Assembly: GCA_947579605.1 (NCBI GenBank)
Contig: OX388319.1
Span: 25,309,447 to 25,373,446, forward strand
From: Athripsodes cinereus
Lineage: Eukaryota; Arthropoda; Insecta; Trichoptera; Leptoceridae
DNA: 64,000 bases
Direction of reading: 5' to 3'
Shown: one piece after another, positions 12,301-24,304 of the stretch
Layout of the letters: each line of letters begins with the position of its first letter
How positions within the stretch are numbered: the first letter of the stretch is position 1
The notes under the pieces: generated by a model
Databases searched by the model: none
The model's input: only the letters and a program-made list of their open reading frames with translations
Told to the model about the DNA's origin: nothing
Made by a program: the position numbers and the translations under genes

Positions 12301-14324
12301 AGTGTTTCTTCTATTTCATTTTTATTTGATGTGTATATCATCCACCATCTGTAATGATTAAATGATCTGTAATGGATGAAACAAAAAACAAAAGTGTATT
12401 AGTTTTATGGAATGAATAAGCAGTATTACTAATCAGTGATAATATGAGTGCTGCGTGCTTCAAAAACTTAATTCTTTTGCATTAGACAAATTGTCTCTAC
12501 ATTGCAAAACGATTACCTTAAACCTGAAATTATAATTTTAAATTAAACTCTCAATAGAAATGTTAAATGTTGTACCATAATTATTTGACTCTTTTGAATA
12601 ATGAGTTTGCCTATCACTGCACTATAGATTTATATTTGCTACTATTATTTAGAATACAAACCGCTTACCCCTCACATCTTGCAATATTGCAACAGAATCA
12701 TATGCCCACATTAAAAAAATTATATTTTGACACATATCATAAACAAGCTGATTAATTATTTTGAACTTTCATGAAAGACAGTTTTATTGTTTATTAAATA
12801 GAAAATAAACATTCATTTTAGAAATACTTGCACACAGCACTCTTAGTAAAATAATTTTATTATCAGGTAACTTGAAGCACCTTTCTTAAGTCCTTTGTAT
12901 GAAATCTATAAACCTCAATGTAATACAAATCAGTTTTATTCAATTATTTGGTACAATTGAATCTCCATAAGTAAAAATTTTGTAGCTCAAAAACTTGAAG
13001 CTGAAGTAAATGAATGTCCATTGAAATGCATTGATATTTCAAAAAGTTGCTAACAGAATCAATTATAAATATATCAAAACTTCTAACGACTACCTCAAAT
13101 CAGGAAAACCGATTCAACTTTGATGATGAAGTTTGACAAAAAGAATATGAGCGATCTACATAAAAAAAACTTATATTGATTTCATTTAGTCTTGTTAATT
13201 TTTAGGAAGGGCTTAGAAAGGTGCCCCAAATTATTTTGAATATGTAAGCACAATGTATGTTAGTTTTGATTTTGTAAATATAAATATAATACAACAATGA
13301 TATACCAAACATACCCAAGTACTATGTAAATTATACAATAAAAATATTCAAAAATTCATTAATTGATTTTATGATAAGGACTATAAATTGCATCTTCATT
13401 TCATAAGTAGGTAACTTGGTGTAACAATATGTATTATTATTAGATAATTATATATTATATTATGTGAGATGTTGATATGATTTACAATAATTTATTAATA
13501 ATTTATAGCCAATAAATTTATTAAATTATATTTCATATGTTTTATTTTAACCATTTCCCTGTCCTAGCATATTTTTTTGTAAGTGTAATTGGGCTTTTGA
13601 TAAATCTCTCAAATATTTCAACAATAAATTTATTGTTCAGCAAACAAATGAAATAAGTTTTTTCCAATGTTTGCCTTATCATTTCATTTGCTCATTTACA
13701 TGCATTTTACAATGTAAATTTTATTAATGTAGCAGCTATGGTTGTTGTCTTTGTAAATGGATGACCTATTATAATGGGCTTGTCACTATCCCAATAATTC
13801 GAAGATTTCGAAGGCATAAGAACTTCAAAAAAAATAACCTTCACATAAAATTCTCAATAATATGCATCATTTTGAATTTTGTGATCAATAAACATCTCAA
13901 ATATTAATATGTTTTGTCTATTACTAAAAACCAAAGACAAGATATAAACATTTTAGTTTGTCACTTTTTGGACAGATTGGCCTAGCTGTCAAAATCGTGA
14001 AAAAGGTCGGATGAAATAAAGATTTAGTATATTTTAAAAGTCGTTTAAATATTATTTTAAGGTAGTTATGAATCCGCATTATTATATAGTTTTAAAATAA
14101 TTTAGTAAATAATAGTTTACTGCTTCGAAAGTCACGGTGTCTGGCATAACCTATATGCTGCATATCAATATTTCTTTATATTTTCGCGTTGTTTCGTATT
14201 TCCTTTAAGTTTATGTATTTATTTTTGAATTATTTAGTATGATCATCTGATATATTGATGAAAATGCTTTTCATTTCGTTACAAATTTAATTTAGATATC
14301 GATTTTCTTATTTTTTAGGTTAGA
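9342..14324. other. Septin 3' UTR and TE-poor spacer
   Basis: Very AT-rich. AATAAA signals at about 9479, 9510 and 9860 could serve septin mRNA 3' ends. A short hairpin (ATTTAAGAG / CTCTTAAAT) lies at 10969-10996. No recognisable SINE-A, LINE or MITE was seen in nearly 5 kb, unlike the rest of the window. The last few hundred bases should hold the DENR promoter and 5' UTR, but no element could be fixed. Confidence 0.5.
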
Positions 14325-17300
14325 ATGGCAGATGTTGATCTTAGTATGGGCCCCAGAGAAGGTGTGACATACCCAGTGAAGGTATTGTACTGCGGTAATT
14401 GTTCCATGCCTATTGAGTATTGTGAATTTTATCCAGAATATGAGAAATGCAAGCAATGGCTTGAAAGAAACCTACCAACAGAATTTGAAAAAGTCAAATT
14501 AAGTGAGTAAAGTCTGTATATTTTATTATTCTAATTAATGTGTTTATTTCTGTAAAATAAACAAGTGCTTCTTTTATTTTTCTAACCTGCGGCGATTTTT
14601 CTCAAACATTCTATAGTGAAAAGACGTGTATAAAGGAATCTTCGATTTTCTTGTTTTACTACCACATCCACTCCACTACTAAGACATCTATGCTGGCTGA
14701 GAGTTCCCGAAAAAGTGGAGTTTTAATTGTGTTTCACGATCCACAAGGCCTTAAGTGTCATGTCTCATTGAGCTCTGTTCCTTGACTAAACTCCGAGGTG
14801 ACCATTGCACATAGTTTCTACTGCTGTCAACAAACTCGTGACACCCAATAGAGCTCTAAATTTGCAGAAAGGAACTTCAGAGTTGCCTCGGCGACTGCCT
14901 AAAACAGATTATCCACAGACCTTAGAGAAAATCAGCCTATCACATTTAGAAGCAAGTTGAAAATGCTACTGTTTAGGAGATATCACGGCACCCTTGAGAT
15001 GGTCTGGGATCAGTAAACAGCGCCATATATAAATTGTCTATATTATTATTATTTAAGATTAAATTCATCAGTGTGTTATTTTTATAATAATTTTATGGGT
15101 CAGGTGTACAAAACTGTAGTCAGACCAACCATGAATTATTCATCTGAGTGTTAAGCCCTAAAACATAACCACGCCCAGACTCTACATACCAGTGAGATGA
15201 AAATGCTCAGATGGGCTGGTGGTGTAACAAGGATGGGAATAGGGTGAGAAATGTCCATATCCGTGGTAGTTTCAAAGTCGCTCCCATTGGCGAAAAAATA
15301 ACCGAAAACGGTTTAAGATGATACGGACACATCTTGAGACTACCACAGGATATTATGATCAAAAAGACAATGGACATAGAAGTAGGATCCAGCAGACCAG
15401 TGACCACTTGGATGTCTACAATTGCCAGGGACCTGAAGGAGGCAAAGTTGTGCTCGAAGGATGCAGGGGACCGGAAGACTTGGAAGATGAGGACTAGGAG
15501 AGCTGACCCCAAGTAAACGGGATAAAGGCGAGGGCGAAGAAGAAGAGAGATTTTTATAATAATTTTGTTGTAGGTATGTGGGATGTGGAAATAATGAACG
15601 AGGGCAAAGTTACTTGGAAAATATAGATTGCCGAGAGAAATGATACGTGTAGGTTTAATGTCCCATGCATTTAATGTAGACCAAATTCTACAGGGTGGAA
15701 ATGGAATAAGAACATTGAATGGACTAGGATGTATGAAGAATAAAGTTGTGAAAAATATGTGCAAGTGTAGCAGATGATGGCAATTTGTACTTTTATGAGA
15801 ATTGGCATGATGATAATATGCAGATATTTACATTATTTAAATAGACACTTGTTAATTATTTTTCATGTTTCCAGATGAGGAGAGTGAGGGTGGAGGGGAG
15901 AAAGAGAAGAAGAGACAAAAGAGAGCAGGCAAGGGAATGATGAAAGCAAAGAAGAAGGAAGATGGACCCAGGCAGGTGAGCGTAGCGAGGGCACCCAGAG
16001 GGAAAAAGAAGTGTGTCACAGTAGTCACCGGACTTAATACTTTTGGTAATTAACTTTCAGCAAACTTAATAAATCCAGATTTATTTTATTTATTATAAAT
16101 ACAGCAATTTTTTGGATTGAAAAAATCGTTAGTAAGTTTGAGAAACTTATTCTTCTTCTAATACTTCTTTTGGGAGTACAGAGTAAAAACAACTTTCTTT
16201 TGTTCTTTCCCTTGTCCTAGTTGGGTCTTCCCATTGTCCCAAGGTAGTTCATCCAGGGATTCCTGTTCATTAATGTTTCCATGACGTCTGGTTACTCCGA
16301 ACCATGGATTTCAACACACATGTCCTTGCCAGCTATTTCTGTGCTGGGCCACCAGCTTATCTTTTATGAATCTCATATATGTCTATGTGTATCTTTCTTT
16401 TTGTTTCAGATATTGATTTGAAGGTAGCAGCGAAATTCTTCGGCACAAAGTTTGCATGTGGCTCCTCAGTGACTGGAGATGATGAAATTGTTATACAAGG
16501 AGATGTTAAAGATGATCTCTTTGATATTATTCCAGAGAAGTGGCCGGAGGTAATCAAACATTCTGCCTTATTTACAAATTCAAAACAACTATTACTTTTT
16601 CTGTTATATTAGACAAAGAAATATGTTACTTGTTAGCTCACAGAATAGTCCAAAATATTTAAAAGATCAATCTATCTCTATCTATATTCTATTCCTCTGT
16701 ACCATCAAGGCGTTTCCCATTAGTGGGGTAGCTGGTAGACAAACTGCATGCGATAAACATGCATGTTGCTCTTTCCAATTCTATAATTAAATAAGACATT
16801 CAAGGTGAGCGAATCTCTCATTGCTGAATTGAAGATGATTAATGCTTTATTTGTGATGTTTTAAGAATATCTGCCTTTTACAGAGCACTTGATAACTTAC
16901 ATAAAAAAGTGTGAGATTTCACAGAAAAATGTATACATATTATAAGTGTTATATAAATATTTTTGTTTTGTGTATTGTAATTCCATAGAGGACACGCCAA
17001 AAAGGATATCTCCCAATCTTTTCTGTAAGTTTTCAGGTGTCCTGCAAAAGGCAGGTCTTCATAAAAAAATCAATTTTTTTTTTAATATATTCAATTCAAC
17101 AGACGTGAGGTATGCCACCCATCCATAATGTCTTAAATTTATTATATGCAGTGTATACACTGACTACCCCACTTGTTGAATATGCTGTGATGGTATAGAT
17201 AAATTTTGTAACACTTCATTGTTACAGAATCACTCTGAATTGAAAACACTTTTTTTATTTATTCCACCCAGTATTGATTGATTTTGTTTTATTAAATAAC

Positions 17301-17586
17301 AAAAATGTTTTTCAAATATAATTCACATAAGACATTAATTAACATTACAACTGTACTACTAAATAAACAAAAGACAATTTATTCAATAATAAATTTGTTG
17401 CACATTGTAATGTAACGCCCTTGAAACGGCACCGAATAAATCATCCAACATACATAAATACAACACAAGAATTTTCTTTTTTAACCTTCCAGGAAAAATT
17501 TTAGAAACAAAAATAATAAAGATTTTCTCTATTGATTTCAGATTGACGAAGACAGTATCGAGGATCTTGGAGATCAGAAGAGATAA
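14325..17586 (+). CDS. DENR: Density-regulated protein DENR, complete, four exons
   Basis: DENR pairs with MCTS1 and acts on the 40S ribosome in re-initiation after upstream ORFs and in recycling. Exons are 14325-14502, 15875-16045, 16410-16549 and 17542-17586, with phases that join cleanly to give 177 residues (human is about 198). Cysteines 23, 26, 33 and 42 form the N-terminal zinc-binding ribbon. A lysine/arginine-rich linker lies at about 68-106. The SUI1 domain (about 107-175) carries [31 protein letters not shown] and [15 protein letters not shown], the hallmark DENR C-terminus. The ATG has a good context (A at -3, G at +4). A polypyrimidine run ending in AG six bases upstream could be a 5'-UTR intron acceptor. 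Introns 1 and 3 carry a LINE remnant and two opposed SINE-A copies. The gene lies downstream of septin and 2.1 kb before Atg1, same strand. The identification is firm. Confidence 0.95.
15070..15530 (+). mobile_element. RTE-like LINE C-terminal remnant in DENR intron 1
   Basis: Broken plus-strand translation reads [28 protein letters not shown], [25 protein letters not shown], then [20 protein letters not shown] and [14 protein letters not shown] before a stop. This is the thumb and C-terminal region of RTE-type LINEs, with at least two in-frame stops. The long open frame on the opposite strand is a shadow. Upstream, 14940-15030 shares a 70-bp segment (GAAGCAAGTTGAAAATG-like, CACCCTTGAGATGGTC) with 2420-2500. 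Confidence 0.85.
16702..16915 (-). mobile_element. SINE-A copy in DENR intron 3 (antisense)
   Basis: Starts with the reversed tail TACCATCAAGGCG...GTGGGGTAGCTGGTAGAC and runs to the head TGCCTTTTACAGAG...ACTTGATAACTTACATAA. Degraded. It faces the sense copy at 16984-17200. Confidence 0.8.
16984..17200 (+). mobile_element. SINE-A copy in DENR intron 3 (sense)
   Basis: Head ATCTCCCAATCTTTTCTGTAAG, GTGTCCTGCAAAAGGCAGG, then TATGCCACCCATCC and tail TACCCCACTTGTTG...GCTGTGATGGTATAG. It forms an inverted pair with 16702-16915 with a spacer of about 70 bp. Confidence 0.8.
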
Positions 17587-19669
17587 TCCCGCATCTCATA
17601 TTATGTAAACACAATATATAATTATCCATATAATATAATATCTATATGATACGATACCATGTTGTAATGTAACAACCGATTGTTATAATTTTATATTTAA
17701 TATTTTAAATATAATATTAAATATAATACATTTCTCTTTTATGTATTGAAATTATATGTCTGTAAATGATATTTATAATATTTGTGATGCTCGAAATATT
17801 GGTAATTGTTTAAATTATTTTTGTTTACATGCTATTTATTGCAATTTTTTATTTCATCTCTTTTCACAGGATAATATCATTTAGGTAATTGTTGTTTTTT
17901 CTTTTTGATTATATATAATTACAAAAAAAGGTCACATAGAACATACTGCAACACGCCCAAAGTTGGTTGATGAAATAAACTAGGATAGTCACGATCCTAA
18001 AATTGAGATACAGACTGGCGGAGAAAATGAATTACAAATAATGAAAATAAGATTCTGCTTAGTGTTTTGTATTATATTTTAATTATCTATTGAATGAACT
18101 TATTAAAAAACTCCTATCTGTATATTATTAGGCGCGTTCAAAGTTGCCGATGTTTTTTTAGATCTCCCTTTTCTGTCTATATTTAAAAGAAAATAGAGGA
18201 TATTTCCTGGCCTTAAATTTAGCCAATCTTGACTGGCTAATAAAATTAAATGTGTTTTTTGATTATTTTTCGCACAGATCTATTTCGTAACATTTTTACT
18301 TTTATCCAATTTATTATGATTGTCAAAAAAACATTTATTATAATAAATTATTTAAACTTTTGTTTACAAGTTATTTTATTTTCCTTTACCATACAATTAG
18401 CAAATAGGAGCTGCCAAAGGGGCTTTAAATAACTAAATGTCGAGATTAAAATGCCACCTGTTCAATGCCAGTATCATCACAATCATTCTATATAGCTGCT
18501 AATCTTTGCACTTAACCAAGGCTCAAGTGGGGAAGATACTAAGTTTCGAAAATGAGTGTCTTAGAAGGACCGTGTGGTAAGAGCATGTCACAAAAAAATG
18601 CTGTGCACCAGCGTACTCGACAAAAATACAGGAGACCACGGTTTTGTTTCGGTCATATTTTAATGATAGTTGGCCAAAAAGAGCTTTGTTCTTTCATCCA
18701 CAAGGTTCCGACAGTCCAGACGTCCCTCTTTCACAATGCACCATTCTTATGACAATGAAATCAGAGTGCTAGGAATGCGGTGTGAAGAGGTGACTCAACT
18801 GATACAGAGATGCTCTTAATAATGGAGGGGTTTCTAAATGTAAACCTGTACTCCCAAAAGGAGCGTTGAAGGGCGAGATGATGATGATATAAATACCTAT
18901 GTAGTGATCACCATGCCTTCAATAATCAAAAAAGTTAAGATATAGAAACCATGTAACGCTATTTTCAGGAAGACCAATAGTAAATTTTCACAAAAGTATA
19001 CTTTACAAAAAATATATGTAGATGGCGTTTGACAAATTCCGAAAATCAATACAATGTTACTATTGTAGAAAAACATTTGACAGAAAACAGCTGTCAATAA
19101 GTCAAAGATAAAAGGAACTTTTCAATTAAAAACACTTCAACAATGCGATCGTATAGAGATGTAATGACTTTATTTCTTATAAATTTACATTTTCTGATAA
19201 CTTTTAATAAAATCTAATCAAATAATTTTATTTATTGAGGACATAAAAATATAAATAAAACATAAATTGGCATTCGGTTACACTGCGTGTATAATAATAT
19301 CAATAAACAGTGATGGCAACATTGTCTAGTACAACAAATTACTACAAGTGCGTCGGAAGTGTATTTAGCTTGTATTATTTATTCGCAAAATCTGAATGAC
19401 AATGGTTATGTCGGGGTAATAGTAAAATCATTCCATATAATATCGACAATGAGTGAAGTGTTTGTTTAATTATTTTTATATAATAATAGTGACCATAATG
19501 TAGCCTTAAATATTACGCCAAATATTGTTATAATTCTAACATCATATTGATCCTTGCCTTGTATGATACATCAACATTACATTATTAGAGATTGTTTTGT
19601 TTTAATTTTCCTTTTATTTTAATGTTATAAGTGTGTGTTTCGTTTCTTAACAATAATTGTGTTAATTCA
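17587..19669. other. DENR 3' end and Atg1 upstream region
   Basis: DENR 3'-UTR candidates include AATAAA-like sites after 17640. A LINE-F fragment (18540-18870) is the only repeat recognised. The last 300-400 bp before 19670 should contain the Atg1 promoter and 5' UTR; no TATA box or defined start site can be assigned. Confidence 0.45.
18540..18870 (+). mobile_element. LINE-F fragment
   Basis: Shares AGTGTCTTAGAAGGA, GAGCATGTCACAA, ATGATAGTTGGCCAAAAAG and the AGAGGTGACTCA.CTGA.ACAGAG block with 1712-2075 and 36020-36392. Frames are broken. Confidence 0.7.
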
Positions 19670-19678
19670 ATGTTCAAA

Positions 19679-19768
19679 ATGGAAAAAGTGGGCGATTATG
19701 AGTATAGTACTAAGGAACTTATCGGCCATGGAGCGTTTGCTATGGTCTACAGAGGGCATCTAATAAAG
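19679..19768 (+). CDS. Atg1: Autophagy kinase Atg1/ULK (Unc-51 type), first coding exon only
   Basis: This is a 30-codon exon ending at a strong donor (AAG|GTGAGT) in phase 0. The peptide begins [20 protein letters not shown] and continues [10 protein letters not shown], so it is the start of a Ser/Thr kinase domain with the glycine-rich loop GHGAFAMV at residues 16-23. The EYEYS...GHGAFA start is typical of Atg1/ULK1, which starts autophagosome formation. An alternative in-frame ATG at 19670 would add three residues, but 19679 has the better context (A at -3, G at +4). The VAIK lysine exon and the rest of the kinase were not found up to 64000, so intron 1 is very long or the remaining exons lie beyond the window. 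Another kinase is possible in principle, but the match to Atg1 is specific. Confidence 0.85.
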
Positions 19769-20647
19769 GTGAGTACTTGATGAATATTAACCTATTTTCG
19801 TACATCCCACTTCCTACAACGCGTTTTATTCTACGGAGCATTCGTTTATACAATAACGCGTTTATTATTAAAGACAAAAATAGTTAAATTTCACGTAATG
19901 TAAGATTATTTCTGGTGTAAAACACAATGTCGATTTCGTCACATCAGTGATACAACATTGTTATTATCCGCTGATATACTTGCGTTATTGATACTTTGCA
20001 TTGTTTTTATTTGACTGCATTAACTTAATCTTTATTTTATCCTGTATATAATGTTAAATTATTATGATCAACGTAACATTTGTGTATATTCCCATATTGT
20101 TTGGTTATGCCTTTTGTAAGAAGCATCGATTTTCCTCGCCTACAAAACATAAACAAAGCGAATACAATGTATAGCGCATTATTAGTATTACTATCAGAAG
20201 AGAATAATAATATGAAACAAGACCGTTCACTTTAATTTTGTGGGTCACTTTTTATCAGCGGACGTACTAAATGTTTATTTATTACATTGTTGTTGTTTGT
20301 AATTCACCTCTATTAAGATAAATGCTTTAATTTGCACACATTATATTAAGATATTATTTATTGAAATTAACGTTTGCTCATGTTGTTTTGCAAATGAACA
20401 ACTTTCACTAACTTGTATGTAATGTATAATTATATCTAATGTATGTTTTCCATGCTTTCGCAAAACCTAATTACTTCTTATATTTTGCTGTGAATTAATT
20501 TCGTATTTTTTTAAAGCATTGATTTTCCTTTCGGGGGCGTTGTATTGAAGTGACCTTATTCATATTATTCAGTAGGTACGCGCAGTTATTTTCAACATTT
20601 CTCAAATTTTGGCAAAACTTCCGGAATGAATTGCAACGAACGCTCAT

Positions 20648-20810
20648 ATCATTACGCCCTATCCCACAAGTGGGGTAGCTAGTAGACTGAGTGTGATAAA
20701 CGTGCAAGTCATCCTCTCCGTGCCAATAAAGAAAACATTCGGGATGGGTGGCAAATATTCGAAAACAAACGAAGTGTGGGTGACGTATTCTTTGCCTGGT
20801 ACTCCACGAG
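20648..20810 (-). mobile_element. SINE-A copy with internal deletion
   Basis: Tail ATCCCACAAGTGGGGTAGCTAG and middle TCGGGATGGGTGGCAAAT are joined directly to the head segment ATTCGAAAAC...GTGTGGGTGACG...TACTCCACGAGG. About 80 bp is lost between them. Confidence 0.75.
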
Positions 20811-21059
20811 GTTTAATGCATAATATTCTGTAGTGATATATCATAATTACCTACTTATTTCATTCCTTTATCATATATTAAATAAATAAATAATTATTAC
20901 GTGTTAATTAATTACAAGTTTCGGCCTTTGTATTGAGGTCATCTTCAGGGTTGATTTGTATCTTCACAAAACAATACCAACGCCATGATATTTTGTTTCC
21001 AACGCCCTTTATAGTTCTGTTTTATACTTGGACAAAGAAAATGTTTTTCCTCGTAATAC

Positions 21060-21310
21060 TACACGCCGTGTCCCAAGTGGGGTAGGCAGAGAGAACGGAA
21101 CGCCAAATAGATCTATCTCTACACACTTCCTTCGCTTCCCCTACATTTATCCAGTTTCTCATACATGCACGCCGATTTCTCTTACTCAGTACGCGGCCGT
21201 CCTTTAGAATTTAATCCACATGCTCAAGCCACGTAGTTCTTGGATGTCCGTGCTTCCTTACACCCCTTCTTTCTGATATACTTATACATGCTCTTCGTCA
21301 TCGTTTCGTC
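21060..21310 (-). mobile_element. LINE-G C-terminal remnant
   Basis: Minus-strand order matches 54440-54668: GGACGTCC-type repeat, TTGAGTAAGAGAAATCGGCG-like, GCATGTATGAGAAACTG, GGGGAAGCGAAGGAAGT, GGCGTTCCGTTCTCTCTGCC, TACCCCACTTGGGACACGGC. Confidence 0.75.
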
Positions 21311-22224
21311 ATGCAAGTTAATGCCTTGTATATTATGATGTTTCAGGAAGACATGCCTGCACTTTTTTATAGCTTTCTCAAAAACTTACATATCCACCCA
21401 TCCATCTTGATTGTAGGGCTGTAGGCTATACAATGAGAATGGAATGCTAATTTGATGATTATGTTCTTATACACTACTTTCGTTTCTTCTGTCGTTCATG
21501 CTTTGTGTTAAGAAAATGTGATTTATTTTCTTCTGGAAATTTCATACCTTATACATATAAGATAACAAGAGAGGTATGATGGTTTGTTATGAATTGTATA
21601 CTATAACCATACACATAGATTAGGTATATTTCTAATTTATACTCGATGTTTGTACTTAGTGTATTAGTTTTGGCAATAAGACTTCAGTTCTTCCCATGTT
21701 TTTAGCCTTTCATTTTCACTTTGGATTTATGCCAACACATATCTACCTACAACATACAAAATATATATTAATTATAATATTCTAATTCTAAGTAATCACT
21801 AGCCAACCAAATACTAATAATAATTACACTTGTATAATAATCCAGGCAATACGCTCGCCAACTGCTCATGATTTTTATTTCTATCAATAAAGGGCTATTA
21901 TTATTATTAATTCTGTATAGGGTAGATGTCGCCATAGACTTTCTTTTCTCTCTTTGTCAACTCGTGTCTGTCCACTTATTTATAAAAGCGTATTTATGAA
22001 TTCTGAAATGCCTTCCACCTGAATCCCTCTAATTTCTTGATTTCATCTTATCGTCCTGTCGGCTGTCTCCCCACGTTACTTTTTTCCTGTCATCATTAAT
22101 TTCCGTCTCGATCTACTGTTTTTCTACGACTTATGTACATGTCCGGTCCATTTAAAATTCGAATCAACTAACACGCCCCTCGGTCTCCCCATCTCAAACT
22201 TTGATGAAAACTTTTAGATAATAT

Positions 22225-22330
22225 TATAGAAAAAGATATATCTGGGTTTTGTTACTAACCCAGATACAACCTTATGGTACATCTTTCACAGTACGCTAAT
22301 GTGTAGTAAAAGGAGAGTTTTTCAATTAAA
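22225..22330 (-). mobile_element. SINE-B 3' part, degraded
   Basis: Starts AAAAGATATATCTGGGTTTTG and runs through ACAACCTTATGGTACATCTTTCACA, the reversed tail of the SINE-B family, as at 44700-44877. Confidence 0.6.
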
Positions 22331-23307
22331 TTCCAAATTTCATTGAAAAATTTCCAACCGTTTTAGGATTACGAGAGTTCAAAGTGATCAGAAAATTATT
22401 GTTAGATGTTATAGCGTCAAAATTGATGTTACTTACAGCTTACTCGATATAAATGCCTGGAGATTTAAAAATATTATGTCATGTTGTTGAAAGTTCTTTT
22501 TTGCTTGATGGATTTTCGTGTGATATAAAACATCACGTGTGTTCTGCAGCATGCCATTGTACATGAATTATTTTCTTTTATATTGAATGCCACATAGGGG
22601 ATCTGTATGTTATTTTCATTCTAACTAATTTAACTGTGTTTCCATGCAACATCCATTTAAGATCTGAAAAATGAGATCCCAAAAAGATGGTTGCTTCTAA
22701 GGTTTGCATAAAGCGTCTCTCGATTGGTGTACCTTACATCGTGACAGTGAGAGTGGTGGAATTGGTGAACATTGTACATGGACACCGAAAGTGATCACTT
22801 AAGCCAGCCTAGAGCCAATTCGTAAGCGTTGGGACACCCTTTTCACTTCTTCCGATTAGATTTTGCACAATGTTGCATTGTGTGGACATGGTTCTCCAAT
22901 CGAGGTTTCTGATTGGTTTTGTCAACTGTGTTTACTTTGTAATCCCTTTACTTCCGACTAGAGCGCTGAAGGGCGATTGGGTAGGATTGGATCAGATGTG
23001 GATATGTATATACTTAAGTATTACGTACATACCATATATAAGTTTGCATAATATTAGTGTAACATGCTTCGTATAAACATGATGTACACATACCTACATA
23101 CCTAGTATGTATTGTAATATTGTGGCCTTGTTGTCAAACTCTATGTAATATATTGTATTATGTAGGTAGGTATGTACAATATAGCTTGTAGTTTTAGCTC
23201 ATAAGTAGCTACAAAATCAGCTATTCCTAAGTAGTTATTTTGTGGATTATATTACTGTATCTGTCTATATATTCTGATGGTAGGTATGTATATCTGATGA
23301 TATAATA

Positions 23308-23525
23308 TTACAACATTGACATCACACAGATCGAGCTAATCCCAAACTAAGATATTATGAATCTTGTATTATGGGTACTTACATGACGATATGTAGGTAT
23401 AATATAATATACAGTGTATTAAACACATGTACATGTAATACAGAGATCTAGAACTATTTGAAAAGATCATTCATAATTTTCCTGGCCGGGAATCGAACCC
23501 AGAACCTCGTGATAGGCTCGAATAC
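23308..23525 (-). mobile_element. SINE-C copy
   Basis: Minus strand: head with the B-box-like GGGTTCGATTCCC at about 23487-23499, then the 3' domain with TACCCATAATACAAGATTCA and GGGATTAGCTCGATCTGTGT. The full family order is seen at 53450-53690 (+). Confidence 0.7.
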
Positions 23526-23586
23526 ATTATTGTACCTATTCAATATTCTTGCACTATTTCAAATTTATTGTTGCTATACTATACCT

Positions 23587-23729
23587 TGCACAGCATATCC
23601 CACAAGTGGTGTAACCTGCAGACCAGCTGCATATATTAAACATGCAAGCCTTCTTCTCTGTGCCAACAAAAAATAAGACATTCAGGATGGGTAGCAAACC
23701 TCATCATTGAATTTGAGATGTAAAATTGA
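23587..23729 (-). mobile_element. SINE-A copy, 3' half
   Basis: Reads CAGCATATCCCACAAGTGG...TGCAAGCCTTCTTCTCTGTGCC...ATTCAGGATGGGTAGCAAACC and ends in GATGTAAAATT. It abuts the SINE-B starting at 23731. Confidence 0.85.
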
Positions 23730-23730
23730 G

Positions 23731-23895
23731 TTCGTCAGTAGCCTGGAGGTAGAGTCTCGGCCTCGTGAACAGGGGTCCGTGGTTCGATACCAGGTGCCGG
23801 CAAACTCTCCTTTCACGATACAAGCTTTTAGCGTACTGTGAAAGGTGTAGGTTGTATTTGGGTTTATAACAAATTCCAGATATATCTTTTTTGTT
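23731..23895 (+). mobile_element. SINE-B copy, full length
   Basis: Head TCGTCAGTAGCCTGGAGGTA with A-box-like TAGCCTGGAGG and B-box-like GGTTCGATACC. It continues CAGGTGCCGGCAAACTCTCC, TTAGCGTACTGTGAAAGGTG, TTGGGTTTATAACAAATTCC and AGATATATCTTTTTT. Confidence 0.85.
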
Positions 23896-24109
23896 TGCAA
23901 TTCTTCGTTGACGAGGAAAGCTAATGTCTGGCACTCATGCTGTATGTATTTTTATCACCACGGAGAATACAACTTAAGTTACGAAATTAAAACCTTTTTT
24001 TTCTATTGTATTGATTTTTTCACTTATTTTAGAGGCATAAACTATGTAACAGACATTTCAGTTTAAAAAAAAATAAAATATTGATTTTTATTGAAAGAGA
24101 AGTTTTTGG

Positions 24110-24245
24110 TTTTTCAAGGACATTGTTAATCTGATCTATAAGACATCTCTCTCAATAAAAAATAATATAGTTTGTGGAAAAACATTTGTGGAATTTCATT
24201 ATGGAATTCTATTACATGAACACTGACTGACACAGCACGTGAATA
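24110..24245 (+). repeat. Repeat family D copy
   Basis: Carries AAGACATCTCTCTC, AAAAACATTTGTGGAATTTC, TATGGAATTCTATTACATG and CACTGACTGACAC. The same order appears at 30715-30845 and 37120-37240 (+), inverted at 60930-61075, and twice head to head at 39980-40175. The family looks like a short non-autonomous element. Confidence 0.65.
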
Positions 24246-24304
24246 ATTTTAGTTAGGTACTTCTTTCTAAGCACATTGAGTAGGTACGTCGTAATAAGCC
24301 TTAT

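Noticed and set aside
15207..15764. 185-codon open frame on the minus strand
   Set aside because: It is the antisense of a recognisable RTE-like LINE remnant (15070-15530) and has no domain of its own.
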